DNA from: Planctomycetota bacterium | GTDB taxonomy: Bacteria; Planctomycetota; Brocadiia; Brocadiales; Brocadiaceae | Length of the DNA stretch: 64,000 bases | Direction: 5' to 3' | Assembly: GCA_016188675.1 (NCBI GenBank) | Contig: JACPHJ010000046.1 | Span: 52,504-116,503 of the forward strand | Part shown: positions 47,300 to 56,067 of the stretch, in pieces | Position numbering within the stretch: position 1 is the stretch's first letter | How the letters are laid out: every line of letters starts with the position of its first letter | The notes under the pieces: model-generated | The model's input: the letters and a program-made list of their open reading frames with translations, nothing else | Database searches by the model: none | What the model was told of the DNA's origin: nothing | Translations under genes and position numbers: made by a program

Positions 47300-48673
47300 C
47301 TAAAATATAATTTGATATTGGATCCTGAACCTATTCTCCTCTTTATCCTCCGTTTTAGTATCAGTTACATAATGGCCAACGTCTCCCTGTATCTTTGATC
47401 TATGGGCACGGAAGTAGTAGTTCAAACCAGCCGTATATTCCTTTTGAAGGTCATCAGATACATCATTATTCGGATCAAGCATGGAATAACGAGCAGCAAC
47501 CTCAAGTTTTTTAGGTATCACGAAATAGCCAGCTTGGGTATAGAAACCGTCAGAGTCCACGGTATCGCCATCGGATTCCGGATTCTCAGTCCTTACAAAA
47601 TACTCATTGTTCCATGACAAACCCCTGTATTTTACACCCAGGTCAACGACTCCCGCTATCGTATCAGTATTCTTGATTTTTTTATCATTATCCTTTCCAT
47701 TAAAGACTACGGAAGCCCCTATTGTTGCCTTTAATTTATCGGAATACTTTACATCGGTTTCATCGTAGTAATCATACTCCCCAAATGGGTTATATCTCAG
47801 GTTCAGCACGTACATGAGTTCATTATCGATGTTATCCCCATTATTTAAACCTGTGAAATTCCCACCAACCCCCTGAAATAGAGCGGCATGGTATTCCATA
47901 TGCCCCTCAAAGGGGTGTCCATAAATATCCACTCCATAATCCCGACTTTGAGAGAATGCATCACTGGCAATGGACCTATCCTGAAGCAAGAGCTTGAAGC
48001 CTGATGAAACAAATTGCCTATTAAATGGCACCTTAAAGTATCCAAACTTGCCATTTAATTCCTCGAGAGGTGTCACGTATATATAAAAATCCCTTAAATT
48101 AATATTGAATTTATCCGCATCCAATTCCACATAATAATGAATAAATTTGGTATAGACATTACCACCAAAGTAAACCCTTGCACGACGGAGGTTGATATCC
48201 TGGACGTCGGATTCTTTAAAATCTTCATCTTTATCCTTAAACGTATATCGGAACTGCATCCTGCCTCCCACGTTTAACGTATATTTCCCGTCAGGAGATC
48301 TGACGCTCAATGTGTATTTTTCATCGTCAGGAGTGTATACGCCTGTAACACCAGGCAGAGCTAGTCCCATTTTTTTCCGTGCCTCATCTGTTTCCAGATA
48401 GTCCTCAATCACATGCTGAATCTCTTCCTTTGCAACAACCGGTGCAGCAGGAGGTTGCTCCAAGCGTTTTTTTAAGGCCTGTATCTGCTCTTGTTGTCTC
48501 TGCATTGATTCCTCCATCTGTTTCAATTGCCATTTCAAATCTTCCATCTCGCTCCTGGGCACTTCTTTAGACTGCGCAGTCTCCTGTGCAAACGCACTAT
48601 TCAATATATTGTTTGTGTATATAGGGAAAAATAGCACTGTCGATGATAAAATATATTTCCATTTAGTATGCAT
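47300..48673 (-). CDS. OprP/OprO-like phosphate-selective porin with N-terminal coiled coil (copy 2)
   Basis: 457 residues, closely related to copy 1 over its whole length. Signal peptide about 1-28 (WKYILSSTVLFFPIYTNNIL), then the same coiled coil and Pro/Ala linker, and a barrel ending QIIF. AAAGGAGAG precedes ATG. A 98-nt stretch (48450-48547) is identical to 46641-46738 in copy 1 although the flanks differ at many positions. It is first of the pair and lies under a palindromic candidate operator (48716-48735). It is divergent from the cytochrome cluster. Confidence 0.86.
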   Translation of the reverse strand: MHTKWKYILSSTVLFFPIYTNNILNSAFAQETAQSKEVPRSEMEDLKWQLKQMEESMQRQQEQIQALKKRLEQPPAAPVVAKEEIQHVIEDYLETDEARKKMGLALPGVTGVYTPDDEKYTLSVRSPDGKYTLNVGGRMQFRYTFKDKDEDFKESDVQDINLRRARVYFGGNVYTKFIHYYVELDADKFNINLRDFYIYVTPLEELNGKFGYFKVPFNRQFVSSGFKLLLQDRSIASDAFSQSRDYGVDIYGHPFEGHMEYHAALFQGVGGNFTGLNNGDNIDNELMYVLNLRYNPFGEYDYYDETDVKYSDKLKATIGASVVFNGKDNDKKIKNTDTIAGVVDLGVKYRGLSWNNEYFVRTENPESDGDTVDSDGFYTQAGYFVIPKKLEVAARYSMLDPNNDVSDDLQKEYTAGLNYYFRAHRSKIQGDVGHYVTDTKTEDKEENRFRIQYQIIF

Positions 48674-48715
48674 CTTAAACTCTCCTTTTGTCGAATTACA
48701 GTTTTTTTGATAGCA

Positions 48716-48735
48716 TTATGCCAATTTTGGCATAA
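48716..48735. promoter_or_regulatory. 20-bp dyad upstream of porin copy 2 (candidate operator)
   Basis: TTATGCCAA and TTGGCATAA are perfect inverted 9-mers with a two-base spacer, starting 42 bases before the porin ATG. The size and position fit a dimeric repressor site. I could not match it to a known regulator. Confidence 0.55.
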
Positions 48736-48898
48736 CGATGTCAAGTAAAATTACTTTGGAAAACCGCCTTCCTATCTCTCAGCTAAAGGCTCTGTCAATG
48801 CATTACCCTTACATAGGTAAATTCCTTTATTCATGATGGATTTCCACAAAAGTAAATCTGAAAGAATTCTCAGTGTATAATGTACGATAATAAATTTG

Positions 48899-48926
48899 TT
48901 GACATGATGTAGTTGCGTATTACAAT
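48899..48926 (+). promoter_or_regulatory. sigma70-type promoter of the cytochrome cluster
   Basis: TTGACA (48899-48904) and TACAAT (48921-48926) are separated by 16 bases, about 120 bases before the first cytochrome ATG. The -10 element lies inside a perfect dyad. Confidence 0.6.
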
Positions 48927-48944
48927 CGTTACTAGATTGTAATA
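48918..48944. promoter_or_regulatory. 27-bp dyad overlapping the -10 of the cytochrome promoter (candidate operator)
   Basis: TATTACAATC and GATTGTAATA are exact inverted 10-mers with a seven-base spacer. Covering the -10 box, a bound protein would block transcription. The remaining parts of the 371-bp region between the divergent genes show only the AT-rich leader and the GGAGG ribosome-binding site before 49045. Confidence 0.6.
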
Positions 48945-49044
48945 TATGTAACATTATTTTGCATCGTTGTGAAAAGGTGTATACTGTTCGTACACTAAAA
49001 TGTCTATAACATACTTTAATAAGCTTCAATCTTGGAGGTGAAAG

Positions 49045-50337
49045 ATGATGAAGTGGGTTAATTGTGAAAAAATGAACGTATTAGGATGGATAGTTATTGT
49101 TACAGAAATACTCCTCTTCTCAGGCTGTGCCGGCATTCAGCCAACAGTGAAGTATCAACCGAGCGAACAGCCGATTCCCAAGAGCCAATGGCCTCTTGGA
49201 ACAGCGACCTCTTCGGAAGAATGTGGCGTTTGTCACCAGGCGATCTATCGTGAGTATGCCTTTGGGTTTGGAGCTGATTTACAGTTTAAGGGTATCGTGT
49301 ATAAGTCGACACAGGACATGATTCTTAACCTCCCCGCTAACGTCTCGGCCAGAGGAACGGCCCACTTCCTCGCCGGAGTAGATCCTTTCCCAATACATGC
49401 CAGGGGTGTTGAGGAAGAAGGCAAATCTTGTGATGTATGCCATTTCCCCGAACCATTTAAAATAATGGATATAGAAGAACTTAATATACCCGGTACTATC
49501 CCAAAGCCCGTAGCTCGCCCAAAGAGTCAAGAGGCTGGGGGAATGACCTGTGCAAGTTGTCACTTGACTCCGGAAGGGATAATCCGGGGACCTTACGATG
49601 TAAAGGCACCCCATCAGACTGTCCAGATCGGGAGAATGCGAACCTCTGATATGTGTGCCTACTGCCATAGCCTCGGGAAGAGGGTGGTTGGAAAGCAGAC
49701 ACAGACCTTTCTGGAGTGGCGAGAGGATTTCAATAAACCTGGATTGGGCCGCCAGTACTGTCAGGACTGCCACATGCCCCGAACGCTTCGCAAGTCCGCC
49801 GAAGACTTCGATGTACCTGTAAGGGCCGTAGCGAGGCATCTGTGGACAGGGGGTCATTCGTCACAGCGCCTGAGGACAGCCCTGGGACTCGTAGCTATTC
49901 AACCTAAGGAGGGAAAACCAGAACTTGAGTTTCATATTATTAATATCGGTGCGGGCCATTCCGTACCGACGGGCTCAAATCGCCGGGCCGTATATCTCAA
50001 GGCAGATATTGTTGACAGCAGGGGGAATAGTATAGTAAATCGTGAGTGGATGTTTGCCCCATGGTATGGAGATCGCCCGGATGAGAAGGCCTTTTTAGAA
50101 GAGGACAAGAAACGTCCCGATGCAGAGTCAGCTATTCAAGCCGATGCTCAGGGACCACATGAAGCAACTATCCGTGCCGGTGAAGAACGGATACTGTCCT
50201 GGGCACCGGAGTTAAAGACAGACAACTATACAGTCCGGGCCAGTCTTGTCTACGACTTGAACCGCTACAATGAACGGACTTTCACAGATGATCAGACAGT
50301 GCTTTCCAGCACATCACTTTCGGTCAAAGTAGAATAA
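49045..50337 (+). CDS. pentaheme c-type cytochrome lipoprotein
   Basis: 430 residues. A GGAGG site precedes ATGATG. The lipoprotein signal ends LLFSGC with Cys28 as the lipid site. Five CxxCH heme motifs are present: CGVCH, CDVCH, CASCH, CAYCH and CQDCH, all in the first 270 residues; the arrangement resembles cytochrome c554-type proteins. The last 160 residues lack hemes and look beta-rich (HIINIGAGHSVPTGSNRRAV), a tail also seen in some multiheme proteins. It should sit in the periplasm or outer membrane and carry electrons. It is first in a cytochrome cluster with its own promoter. Substrate or partner unknown. Confidence 0.85.
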   Translation: MMKWVNCEKMNVLGWIVIVTEILLFSGCAGIQPTVKYQPSEQPIPKSQWPLGTATSSEECGVCHQAIYREYAFGFGADLQFKGIVYKSTQDMILNLPANVSARGTAHFLAGVDPFPIHARGVEEEGKSCDVCHFPEPFKIMDIEELNIPGTIPKPVARPKSQEAGGMTCASCHLTPEGIIRGPYDVKAPHQTVQIGRMRTSDMCAYCHSLGKRVVGKQTQTFLEWREDFNKPGLGRQYCQDCHMPRTLRKSAEDFDVPVRAVARHLWTGGHSSQRLRTALGLVAIQPKEGKPELEFHIINIGAGHSVPTGSNRRAVYLKADIVDSRGNSIVNREWMFAPWYGDRPDEKAFLEEDKKRPDAESAIQADAQGPHEATIRAGEERILSWAPELKTDNYTVRASLVYDLNRYNERTFTDDQTVLSSTSLSVKVE

Positions 50338-50536
50338 GTCCAATACAAGTGAAGTCGATCGGGCAGCAGATAAGATAAAATATATTTTTGGTAATGCAAA
50401 ATGTTTTGAAATATCTGATATTACCTTCGATAGCGGTGGCAGATTCTTATACATTTTTTAATGTTCTGATAATTCAAGAAATAAAATATGATACTGTTTT
50501 ATTCCTCTATGATCTCTTAAAAGGAGGATAGGCACG

Positions 50537-51868
50537 ATGAATACAAAATGGATTTTTATTGGTTTAGTTGTTTTGTTACCTGCTGGATGTACGACAACAC
50601 AAAAATATAAAGAGAACCAAGCGCAGATAGCCGCGGCTGGTATAACTTCAGATATACCGCTTCCTGATTATGCTCAAGGTATTGAGGGATATGTAGGGTC
50701 GAAGGCATGCAAGATATGTCATCGTGCAAATTATGATGGCTGGAAGACAACATATCACAGTAAATACATACAAGACCCCAAAGCTCCTGGTGCATTGGTT
50801 GCGGATTTCTCTATAAAAAGTAAATATCGTACGTTTGAACAGGAAGACGTCGATTTGCTAATAGGAAGCCGATTCAAGCAACGTTTTATGAAGAGGATTG
50901 GTAATGACTATTACATGTTCCCTGCCCAGTGGAATGTAGCCACAAAAGAATGGGTTAAATATTTTCCAGAGGATGAGTGGTGGTGCGAATATTATCCACG
51001 GGATTGGAAGCAACGCCCAAATTCCAAGCTATGCGATGGATGTCATACGGTAGGATTGATGACAACAGGTGACAAGTTTATTGAATGGAATATTGCCTGT
51101 GAACAATGCCACGGTCCGGGAAAAGAACATGCTTATGCACCCAGTGTGGATAATATTATAAACCCTGCAAAATTGCCTTTTGACAAGGCAAATGATGTGT
51201 GTTTTGATTGCCACGAAGAGAATCGAATACCTACAGAATTTTGGGAGAAATATGGGATACGGGATTATCCAGTGGGGTATAAACCCGGAGATGACTTAAT
51301 AAAATACAAATTACCGGCCCCTTTTGTACCCGGCAAAGAAAGTAATGTTTTTTTCCCGAGCGGGATCGGAAAAAAGAACAGGACGCAAGGGAACGACTTT
51401 ATCCGTAGTACCATGTACAGACGTGGTATAAAATGTTTCACATGCCATAATCTTCATAATGGAAGGTATACTGCAATGGTGTACAAACCGGGAAATGAGC
51501 TCTGTTTGACATGCCACGGAGAAGGTTCAACATCGGGTCCTTATGTAAGTAATATTTTAGAGCATACGCATCATAAACCTGATAGTCCCGGGAGTCAATG
51601 TATTGAATGTCACATGCCTAAGATAGGTAAAAATGCCCTTGAACTGGAGAGCCGAAGCCATGCCTTCAACTTTGAATATTTCAGTCCAGAGCAAACGATA
51701 TTATATGGTCAACCAAATGCCTGCAACAGGTGCCATCAAGACAAAACACCTGAGTGGGCACTTGAGACCCTGAAGTCCTGGGGTGGCAAAGGGAAATGGG
51801 CATGGGGAAGGGCGCTTCTAGAATTATCAGAAATGACAAAAGATGCGAAAACCGAGCTTTCGCATTAA
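50537..51868 (+). CDS. octaheme c-type cytochrome lipoprotein
   Basis: 443 residues. GGAGG precedes ATG. The lipobox LLPAGC places the lipid on Cys18. Eight CxxCH motifs are present: CKICH, CDGCH, CEQCH, CFDCH, CFTCH, CLTCH, CIECH and CNRCH. The motif spacing is irregular and no CxxCK is seen, so it is not a NrfA- or ONR-type nitrite reductase. It also lacks an obvious HAO-type Tyr cross-link motif. An electron-transfer role is the safest call. It ends 15 bases before the outer-membrane barrel gene, which suggests a complex. The 199-bp gap before it contains no gene. Confidence 0.87.
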   Translation: MNTKWIFIGLVVLLPAGCTTTQKYKENQAQIAAAGITSDIPLPDYAQGIEGYVGSKACKICHRANYDGWKTTYHSKYIQDPKAPGALVADFSIKSKYRTFEQEDVDLLIGSRFKQRFMKRIGNDYYMFPAQWNVATKEWVKYFPEDEWWCEYYPRDWKQRPNSKLCDGCHTVGLMTTGDKFIEWNIACEQCHGPGKEHAYAPSVDNIINPAKLPFDKANDVCFDCHEENRIPTEFWEKYGIRDYPVGYKPGDDLIKYKLPAPFVPGKESNVFFPSGIGKKNRTQGNDFIRSTMYRRGIKCFTCHNLHNGRYTAMVYKPGNELCLTCHGEGSTSGPYVSNILEHTHHKPDSPGSQCIECHMPKIGKNALELESRSHAFNFEYFSPEQTILYGQPNACNRCHQDKTPEWALETLKSWGGKGKWAWGRALLELSEMTKDAKTELSH

Positions 51869-51883
51869 GATGCTTATTCATCT

Positions 51884-52675
51884 ATGAAAATTTCTTTTTT
51901 GTTAATATTTTGTGTCTCAATAGGATTTATTTTACCTGCGGAGGTATTCGCATTGCGCCCCTTTGTCACGACAGATGCTGACGTAGTCGAAACCAACCTT
52001 GTTGAAATCGAATATGGTATTTTTGGGTTACATGAGCAGAAACATCCAGGTCCTGATGAGTTGACATTGGAACCGTCAAGTATTCGGTTCAACTATGGAC
52101 TGCCCTGGGATAGTGAGATTGTGCTTGAGACCGTGGGCCAGTTAATTGATACAGAATATTCAGGTACATTAGGCATAAAAGAAAAGCAATTTGCCGATAC
52201 ACTTGGTTCTTATAAGAAGGTCTGGTGGCGTGTCGATAGTGGAAGTTGGATACCTAATTTTGCCACGGAAACCGGTGCGATATTTCCCACAGAAAAAGGT
52301 ACTTCTGGATTAGGATTTGAGGGTACGGGTATATTTTCATGGTATCTAAAAAACTTTACCTGCCATACGACACTGGGAGGCGGTACGACGACAAAGGAAT
52401 TCGAGCACAACAGGCGCGGTCTTTTTGTTTATGGCCTCATACTGGATGTACCTGTACCACAATATAAAAAACTTCATCTGGTAACTGAATATAGTGGGGA
52501 AAAGGTGAAGAGGTCTATATTAGACCATCAATTATTAGGAGGAATGGTATGGGAAGGTCCAAAGGAGATAGAGTATGACATTGCTGGATTTACCGGTTTG
52601 AATAGTGAAAGTGTGGATTGGGGCATGACGATGGGTATAACATTTACTATAGGCAGGACAAAAAAACTGAGGTGA
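51884..52675 (+). CDS. predicted outer-membrane beta-barrel protein (MetA/transporter-like)
   Basis: 263 residues. The signal peptide is about 1-23 (LLIFCVSIGFILPAEVFA). The mature sequence is built of short alternating amphipathic strands, such as NLVEIEYGIFG, FNYGLPWDSEIVLETVGQ and DWGMTMGITFTIG, as in the Phenol_MetA_deg outer-membrane family. No heme motif. It starts 15 bases after the octaheme gene, so it is almost certainly co-transcribed. A barrel between multiheme lipoproteins recalls porin-cytochrome conduits, although this barrel would be small (about 12 strands). Assignment is from pattern, not from a signature. Confidence 0.6.
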   Translation: MKISFLLIFCVSIGFILPAEVFALRPFVTTDADVVETNLVEIEYGIFGLHEQKHPGPDELTLEPSSIRFNYGLPWDSEIVLETVGQLIDTEYSGTLGIKEKQFADTLGSYKKVWWRVDSGSWIPNFATETGAIFPTEKGTSGLGFEGTGIFSWYLKNFTCHTTLGGGTTTKEFEHNRRGLFVYGLILDVPVPQYKKLHLVTEYSGEKVKRSILDHQLLGGMVWEGPKEIEYDIAGFTGLNSESVDWGMTMGITFTIGRTKKLR

Positions 52676-52865
52676 GTCGTGAATTTATTTTAAACTCATA
52701 AATATTAATAGATAAGGGTTGAATGGATATAAAAATTATAAGCCGGAAATTATTCTGTGTAAATTTATAAAATGAAATTAAGAGACTTGAATAAGTGATG
52801 TTTTATGGTAAACTTTTCATATTAACCAGGCATAAAGAATTTCAAAATAACGGGGGAGAAGAGAG

Positions 52866-53225
52866 ATGAAAAAAATTGGTTCTGTAGTAGTGGTCATGGT
52901 CTTTTGTGCATTGTTATCTTATGGATGCAACCCTAAGCAGACGGCATTATCCGATAAAGGTGGTATCTGGGCTGTATATGACAGGGAATGCCGGAAATGT
53001 CACAAGGTCAACGGGAAAGGCTGTTTTGTCGGGCGATGGATATTCAAGATTCCTAATTTTACCAATACCCACTGGCAGGATAATGCCTCTGACTCAAGAT
53101 TAATTATAGCGATAGCCAATGGCAAGAGAAAGATGCCGGGTTTTAAAGGAAAGCTGACAGATGAGGAGATTGTCGACCTGGTCAAGACATGTGTCCGGAG
53201 TTATTACCCGCCCGCAAAACAATAA
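52866..53225 (+). CDS. monoheme c-type cytochrome lipoprotein
   Basis: 119 residues. GGGGAG precedes ATG. The lipobox is LSYGC with Cys21. One heme motif, CRKCH (42-46), and a likely axial Met in KRKMPGFKGKLTDEEI give a class I cytochrome c fold of the Cytochrome_CBB3 type (C-terminal helix DEEIVDLVKT). Two further cysteines (after the heme motif and near the C-terminus) may form a disulfide. It closes the cytochrome cluster, 190 bases after the barrel gene, and could shuttle electrons to or from the multiheme proteins. Confidence 0.85.
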   Translation: MKKIGSVVVVMVFCALLSYGCNPKQTALSDKGGIWAVYDRECRKCHKVNGKGCFVGRWIFKIPNFTNTHWQDNASDSRLIIAIANGKRKMPGFKGKLTDEEIVDLVKTCVRSYYPPAKQ

Positions 53226-53303
53226 GGATTACTGTTGATTTTGCGGTACTTTAAGATAAAATTTGTGCATGGCGATTGAAGATTAAAATAGTACGCAGAT
53301 TTT

Positions 53304-53338
53304 CACGGATAAACGCTGATAATCTGCGTTTATCCGTG
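53304..53338. repeat. inverted repeat CACGGATAAACGC/GCGTTTATCCGTG
   Basis: The 13-bp arms are perfect with a nine-base spacer, flanked by ACGCAGATTTT. It resembles a common intergenic repeat and could terminate the cytochrome transcript before panD. Confidence 0.6.
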
Positions 53339-53380
53339 TCCAAATGAAATTTCTATGCAATCAGACTATTGGGAGAAACA

Positions 53381-53743
53381 ATGCTTCGGGAGATGTGCAA
53401 AGCCAAGATACATGCCGCAACGGTAACCGAAACCAACCTTAATTATAATGGGAGCATTACCATTGACAAAGCCCTTCTCGATGCTGTAGACATCCTGCAT
53501 TACGAACGGGTACAGGTGCTCAATATTAATAACGGCACGCGTGTCGAGACTTATGTTATAGAAGGAGAACGTGATTCAGGCGTCATCTGCTTAAACGGAG
53601 CCGCAGCACGATGGGCACAGCCAAACGACAAGGTTATCATCATTTCTTATTGTCTCATTGAAGACGAAGTCGCAAGGAACTGGAAACCAAAGATAATTCT
53701 GGTGGATGGTAACAACAAGCTCATCAAAACTCTCCAGTTATGA
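53381..53743 (+). CDS. panD: PanD, aspartate 1-decarboxylase proenzyme
   Basis: 120 residues from ATG 53381 (TTG 53369 is in frame but gives a non-family extension; GGGAG precedes the ATG). The self-cleavage site is Gly24-Ser25 in NYNGSIT, exactly as in known PanD, producing the pyruvoyl cofactor. Further family blocks are [15 protein letters not shown] and [20 protein letters not shown]. It makes beta-alanine for pantothenate and coenzyme A. panB and panC are not in the window. It overlaps lgt by ATGA. Confidence 0.96.
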   Translation: MLREMCKAKIHAATVTETNLNYNGSITIDKALLDAVDILHYERVQVLNINNGTRVETYVIEGERDSGVICLNGAAARWAQPNDKVIIISYCLIEDEVARNWKPKIILVDGNNKLIKTLQL

Positions 53744-54588
53744 GAAGGATATTATTCGAAATCCCCCTGCCTTTTTTACATAAGAGCTTTCCTGTTTATT
53801 CCTACGGATTCATGTTGATGGTTGCTTTTTTTGCGGCCATTACCATCGCACGATGGAGGGCCAGGAAAGAAGGCATTGACCCCAACAAGATTACAGACCT
53901 TGGGATTTATATTGTCTGTGCAGGCATTCTGGGGGCGAGGGTTTTTTACATTATCCAATTCTTCGGGGATTACAGGGGCAATCTCTTAAGTATCTTTAAG
54001 GTTTATGAAGGGGGTTTGGTTTATTACGGAGGGCTGTTTGCCGCTATCGTTACCTTGTTTGTTTTCGTCAGGAAACATCGGTTGTCCTTCCTTAATATTC
54101 TTGATATCGTTACTCCCTCTGCCGCACTGGGACTTGGTTTTGGCCGTATCGGATGTTTTCTGAACGGATGCTGTTTCGGAAAAGTCGCGCTGAATATCCC
54201 GTGGGCGATTCAATTTCCAAGAACGGTGGATAAAACTGGCATAGTTGATGGCAGCCCGGCTTTTCTTCATCAGTATGCACTAGGATTGGTTCATCTTTCT
54301 GATACACATGCCCTTCCTATTCATCCCACTCAATTGTATTCATTTCTTTCAGACGTTGCGCTTTTCTTTATCCTCAGTGTGTTCTTTAAGTATCGGAAAA
54401 GGAATGGAGAGGTCTTTTTGCTTTTTGGAATAATTTATCCTATTATCCGGTTTTGTATGGAGTCACTCCGGGGCGATAACCCGCTCTTCTTCAATTTCTT
54501 CACCATTGCTCAAATCATCAGCATATCCATGTTTGTGATATCAGTGCCGCTTTTTGTCATCTCCAGGATTAAAACTGTAAAAAATTAG
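53740..54588 (+). CDS. lgt: Lgt, prolipoprotein diacylglyceryl transferase
   Basis: 282 residues, about seven spans. Starts within the panD stop (ATGA). Family motifs: [13 protein letters not shown], the signature [15 protein letters not shown] (the E. coli version has GNFINGE), and HPTQLYSFL. It attaches diacylglycerol to the lipobox Cys of lipoproteins in the inner membrane. Several lipoprotein candidates lie nearby in the cytochrome cluster, but Lgt is a housekeeping enzyme. The Cys-rich signature follows the variant seen in other non-proteobacterial Lgt. Confidence 0.95.
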   Translation: MRRILFEIPLPFLHKSFPVYSYGFMLMVAFFAAITIARWRARKEGIDPNKITDLGIYIVCAGILGARVFYIIQFFGDYRGNLLSIFKVYEGGLVYYGGLFAAIVTLFVFVRKHRLSFLNILDIVTPSAALGLGFGRIGCFLNGCCFGKVALNIPWAIQFPRTVDKTGIVDGSPAFLHQYALGLVHLSDTHALPIHPTQLYSFLSDVALFFILSVFFKYRKRNGEVFLLFGIIYPIIRFCMESLRGDNPLFFNFFTIAQIISISMFVISVPLFVISRIKTVKN

Positions 54589-54624
54589 CCGCTCTTGTTG
54601 TTAATTCTTTTTCTGTCATACGCA

Positions 54625-55965
54625 TTAATTGTTACCTCCAGCCTTGTATTTTTCAATCTCTTGACCTGAATCTGATACTGCAGTTTCTTTTATCTGAATG
54701 CCATCCTCCAGTGTACGTAATTTGTGAATGAGCTTGTCTTCCAAAAGGAGCCGGAAAGTCGCCCGCTCATCGTCAAATCGGCTGCTTACAATATGTGCGT
54801 GTTCATGGAGATATGCAATCAGTTTTCCATTGCCAGCACTGCAGGAAAGTTCTATATCAACGAAGTTCTTTTCGAGCATCTCTACGAGCTTGCGTTTCAG
54901 GTCTTCTATTCCCTGGCGAGTCTTTGCTGATATCGTAACACAATCCTTGTAATGAGTCCGAAGCAGCGGAATAACGGCGTCATCCTTCACGGCATCTATT
55001 TTATTAAATACCATGATCGTTGGTTTTTTGCCGCATCCCAGTTCCTTCAGCACAGTATTTACTGCTTCGATCTGGTTGTGAATGATAGCGGAACTGATGT
55101 CCGCAACGTGGAGGAGAAGGTCGGCATGCCGGGCTTCTTCAATGGTCGCTTTAAAGGAAGAAACGAGATGGTGTGGCAATTTCTTTATAAAGCCAACGGT
55201 ATCACTCACCAGAAGCTTTTTCCCGTTTTCTAATTTACATATACTTGTTTTTGTGTCCAGCGTTGCAAATAATTTGTCTTCTACAAAGGTATCAATCTCC
55301 GTTAAGGCGTTCATTAACGTGGACTTCCCGGCGTTGGTATACCCCACAATAGACACCGTGAAAAATTCTTTCCGCGATGCGACCAGCCGTTCCTGTCTCT
55401 TTTCAATTTCGTGTAATTTTTTTCTGAGGGCATGAATTTTTTTCGATACAATGCGTTTATCAACTTCCAGTTGTTTTTCACCCGGCCCCCTCGTTCCGAT
55501 ACCTCCTTCAATCCTTGAAAGGTGAGTCCACATCCGCGTTAATCTGGGTTTTGTGTACTCTAACTGAGCCAGTTCCACCTGGAGTTTCGCTTGAAATGTC
55601 TTTGCGCGGGTGGCAAATATGTCCAGGATTAATTCACTCCTGTCGATTACTTTTTCATCAATAATCTTTTCCAGGTTTTTGACTTGTGCCGGGGCGAGGT
55701 CATCGTCACAAATAAGCACATCGACATTCAGCTCCTTTGCAACCTGTGATAATTCGACTGCCTTCCCCTTTCCAATATAGTATACAGGGTCGATACTTCC
55801 CCTATTTTGAACTACCGTATGGACGACGTTTGCGCCCGCAGTTTCCGCCAGCCGATGGAGTTCTTCCAGTGGTTCTTCGTCACCGTTACGATCCTCCGGC
55901 AGCATAACCCGGAAAAGGATAGCTCGTTCAGCCCTTACAGTAAATGCGGTGTCTTTTAGTTTCAA
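54625..55965 (-). CDS. hflX: HflX, ribosome-associated GTPase
   Basis: 446 residues. The N-terminal ribosome-binding half includes ELAQLEYTKPRLTRMWTHLS and GPGEKQLEVDKR, both family signatures. The GTPase domain has G1 GYTNAGKST, G3 DTVGF and G4 NKID. The C-terminal extension is longer than in E. coli. HflX splits stalled or hibernating ribosomes after stress. It is convergent with lgt across 36 bases, with no evident terminator. Function is standard. Confidence 0.95.
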   Translation of the reverse strand: MKLKDTAFTVRAERAILFRVMLPEDRNGDEEPLEELHRLAETAGANVVHTVVQNRGSIDPVYYIGKGKAVELSQVAKELNVDVLICDDDLAPAQVKNLEKIIDEKVIDRSELILDIFATRAKTFQAKLQVELAQLEYTKPRLTRMWTHLSRIEGGIGTRGPGEKQLEVDKRIVSKKIHALRKKLHEIEKRQERLVASRKEFFTVSIVGYTNAGKSTLMNALTEIDTFVEDKLFATLDTKTSICKLENGKKLLVSDTVGFIKKLPHHLVSSFKATIEEARHADLLLHVADISSAIIHNQIEAVNTVLKELGCGKKPTIMVFNKIDAVKDDAVIPLLRTHYKDCVTISAKTRQGIEDLKRKLVEMLEKNFVDIELSCSAGNGKLIAYLHEHAHIVSSRFDDERATFRLLLEDKLIHKLRTLEDGIQIKETAVSDSGQEIEKYKAGGNN

Positions 55966-55987
55966 TTAAATACGAACTCCAAAAATT

Positions 55988-56059
55988 AGATTCCTCGCTA
56001 CGCTCGGAATGACAACTTTTGACATTTTTCTGTCATTCTGAGGCGAAGCCGAAGAATCT
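55988..56059. repeat. GAATGACA/TGTCATTC dispersed repeat
   Basis: AGATTCCTCGCTACGCTCGG with GAATGACA on one side and TGTCATTCTGAGGCGAAGCC with GAAGAATCT on the other form an imperfect inverted repeat. It is related to 62622-62687. Such sequences occur in intergenic regions of many genomes. Confidence 0.55.
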
Positions 56060-56067
56060 CACATTAT

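Noticed and set aside
50537..51868. Octaheme protein as a hydroxylamine oxidoreductase or octaheme nitrite reductase
   Set aside because: The motif spacing, the absence of CxxCK and the lack of a recognisable P460-type Tyr cross-link region do not fit either enzyme.
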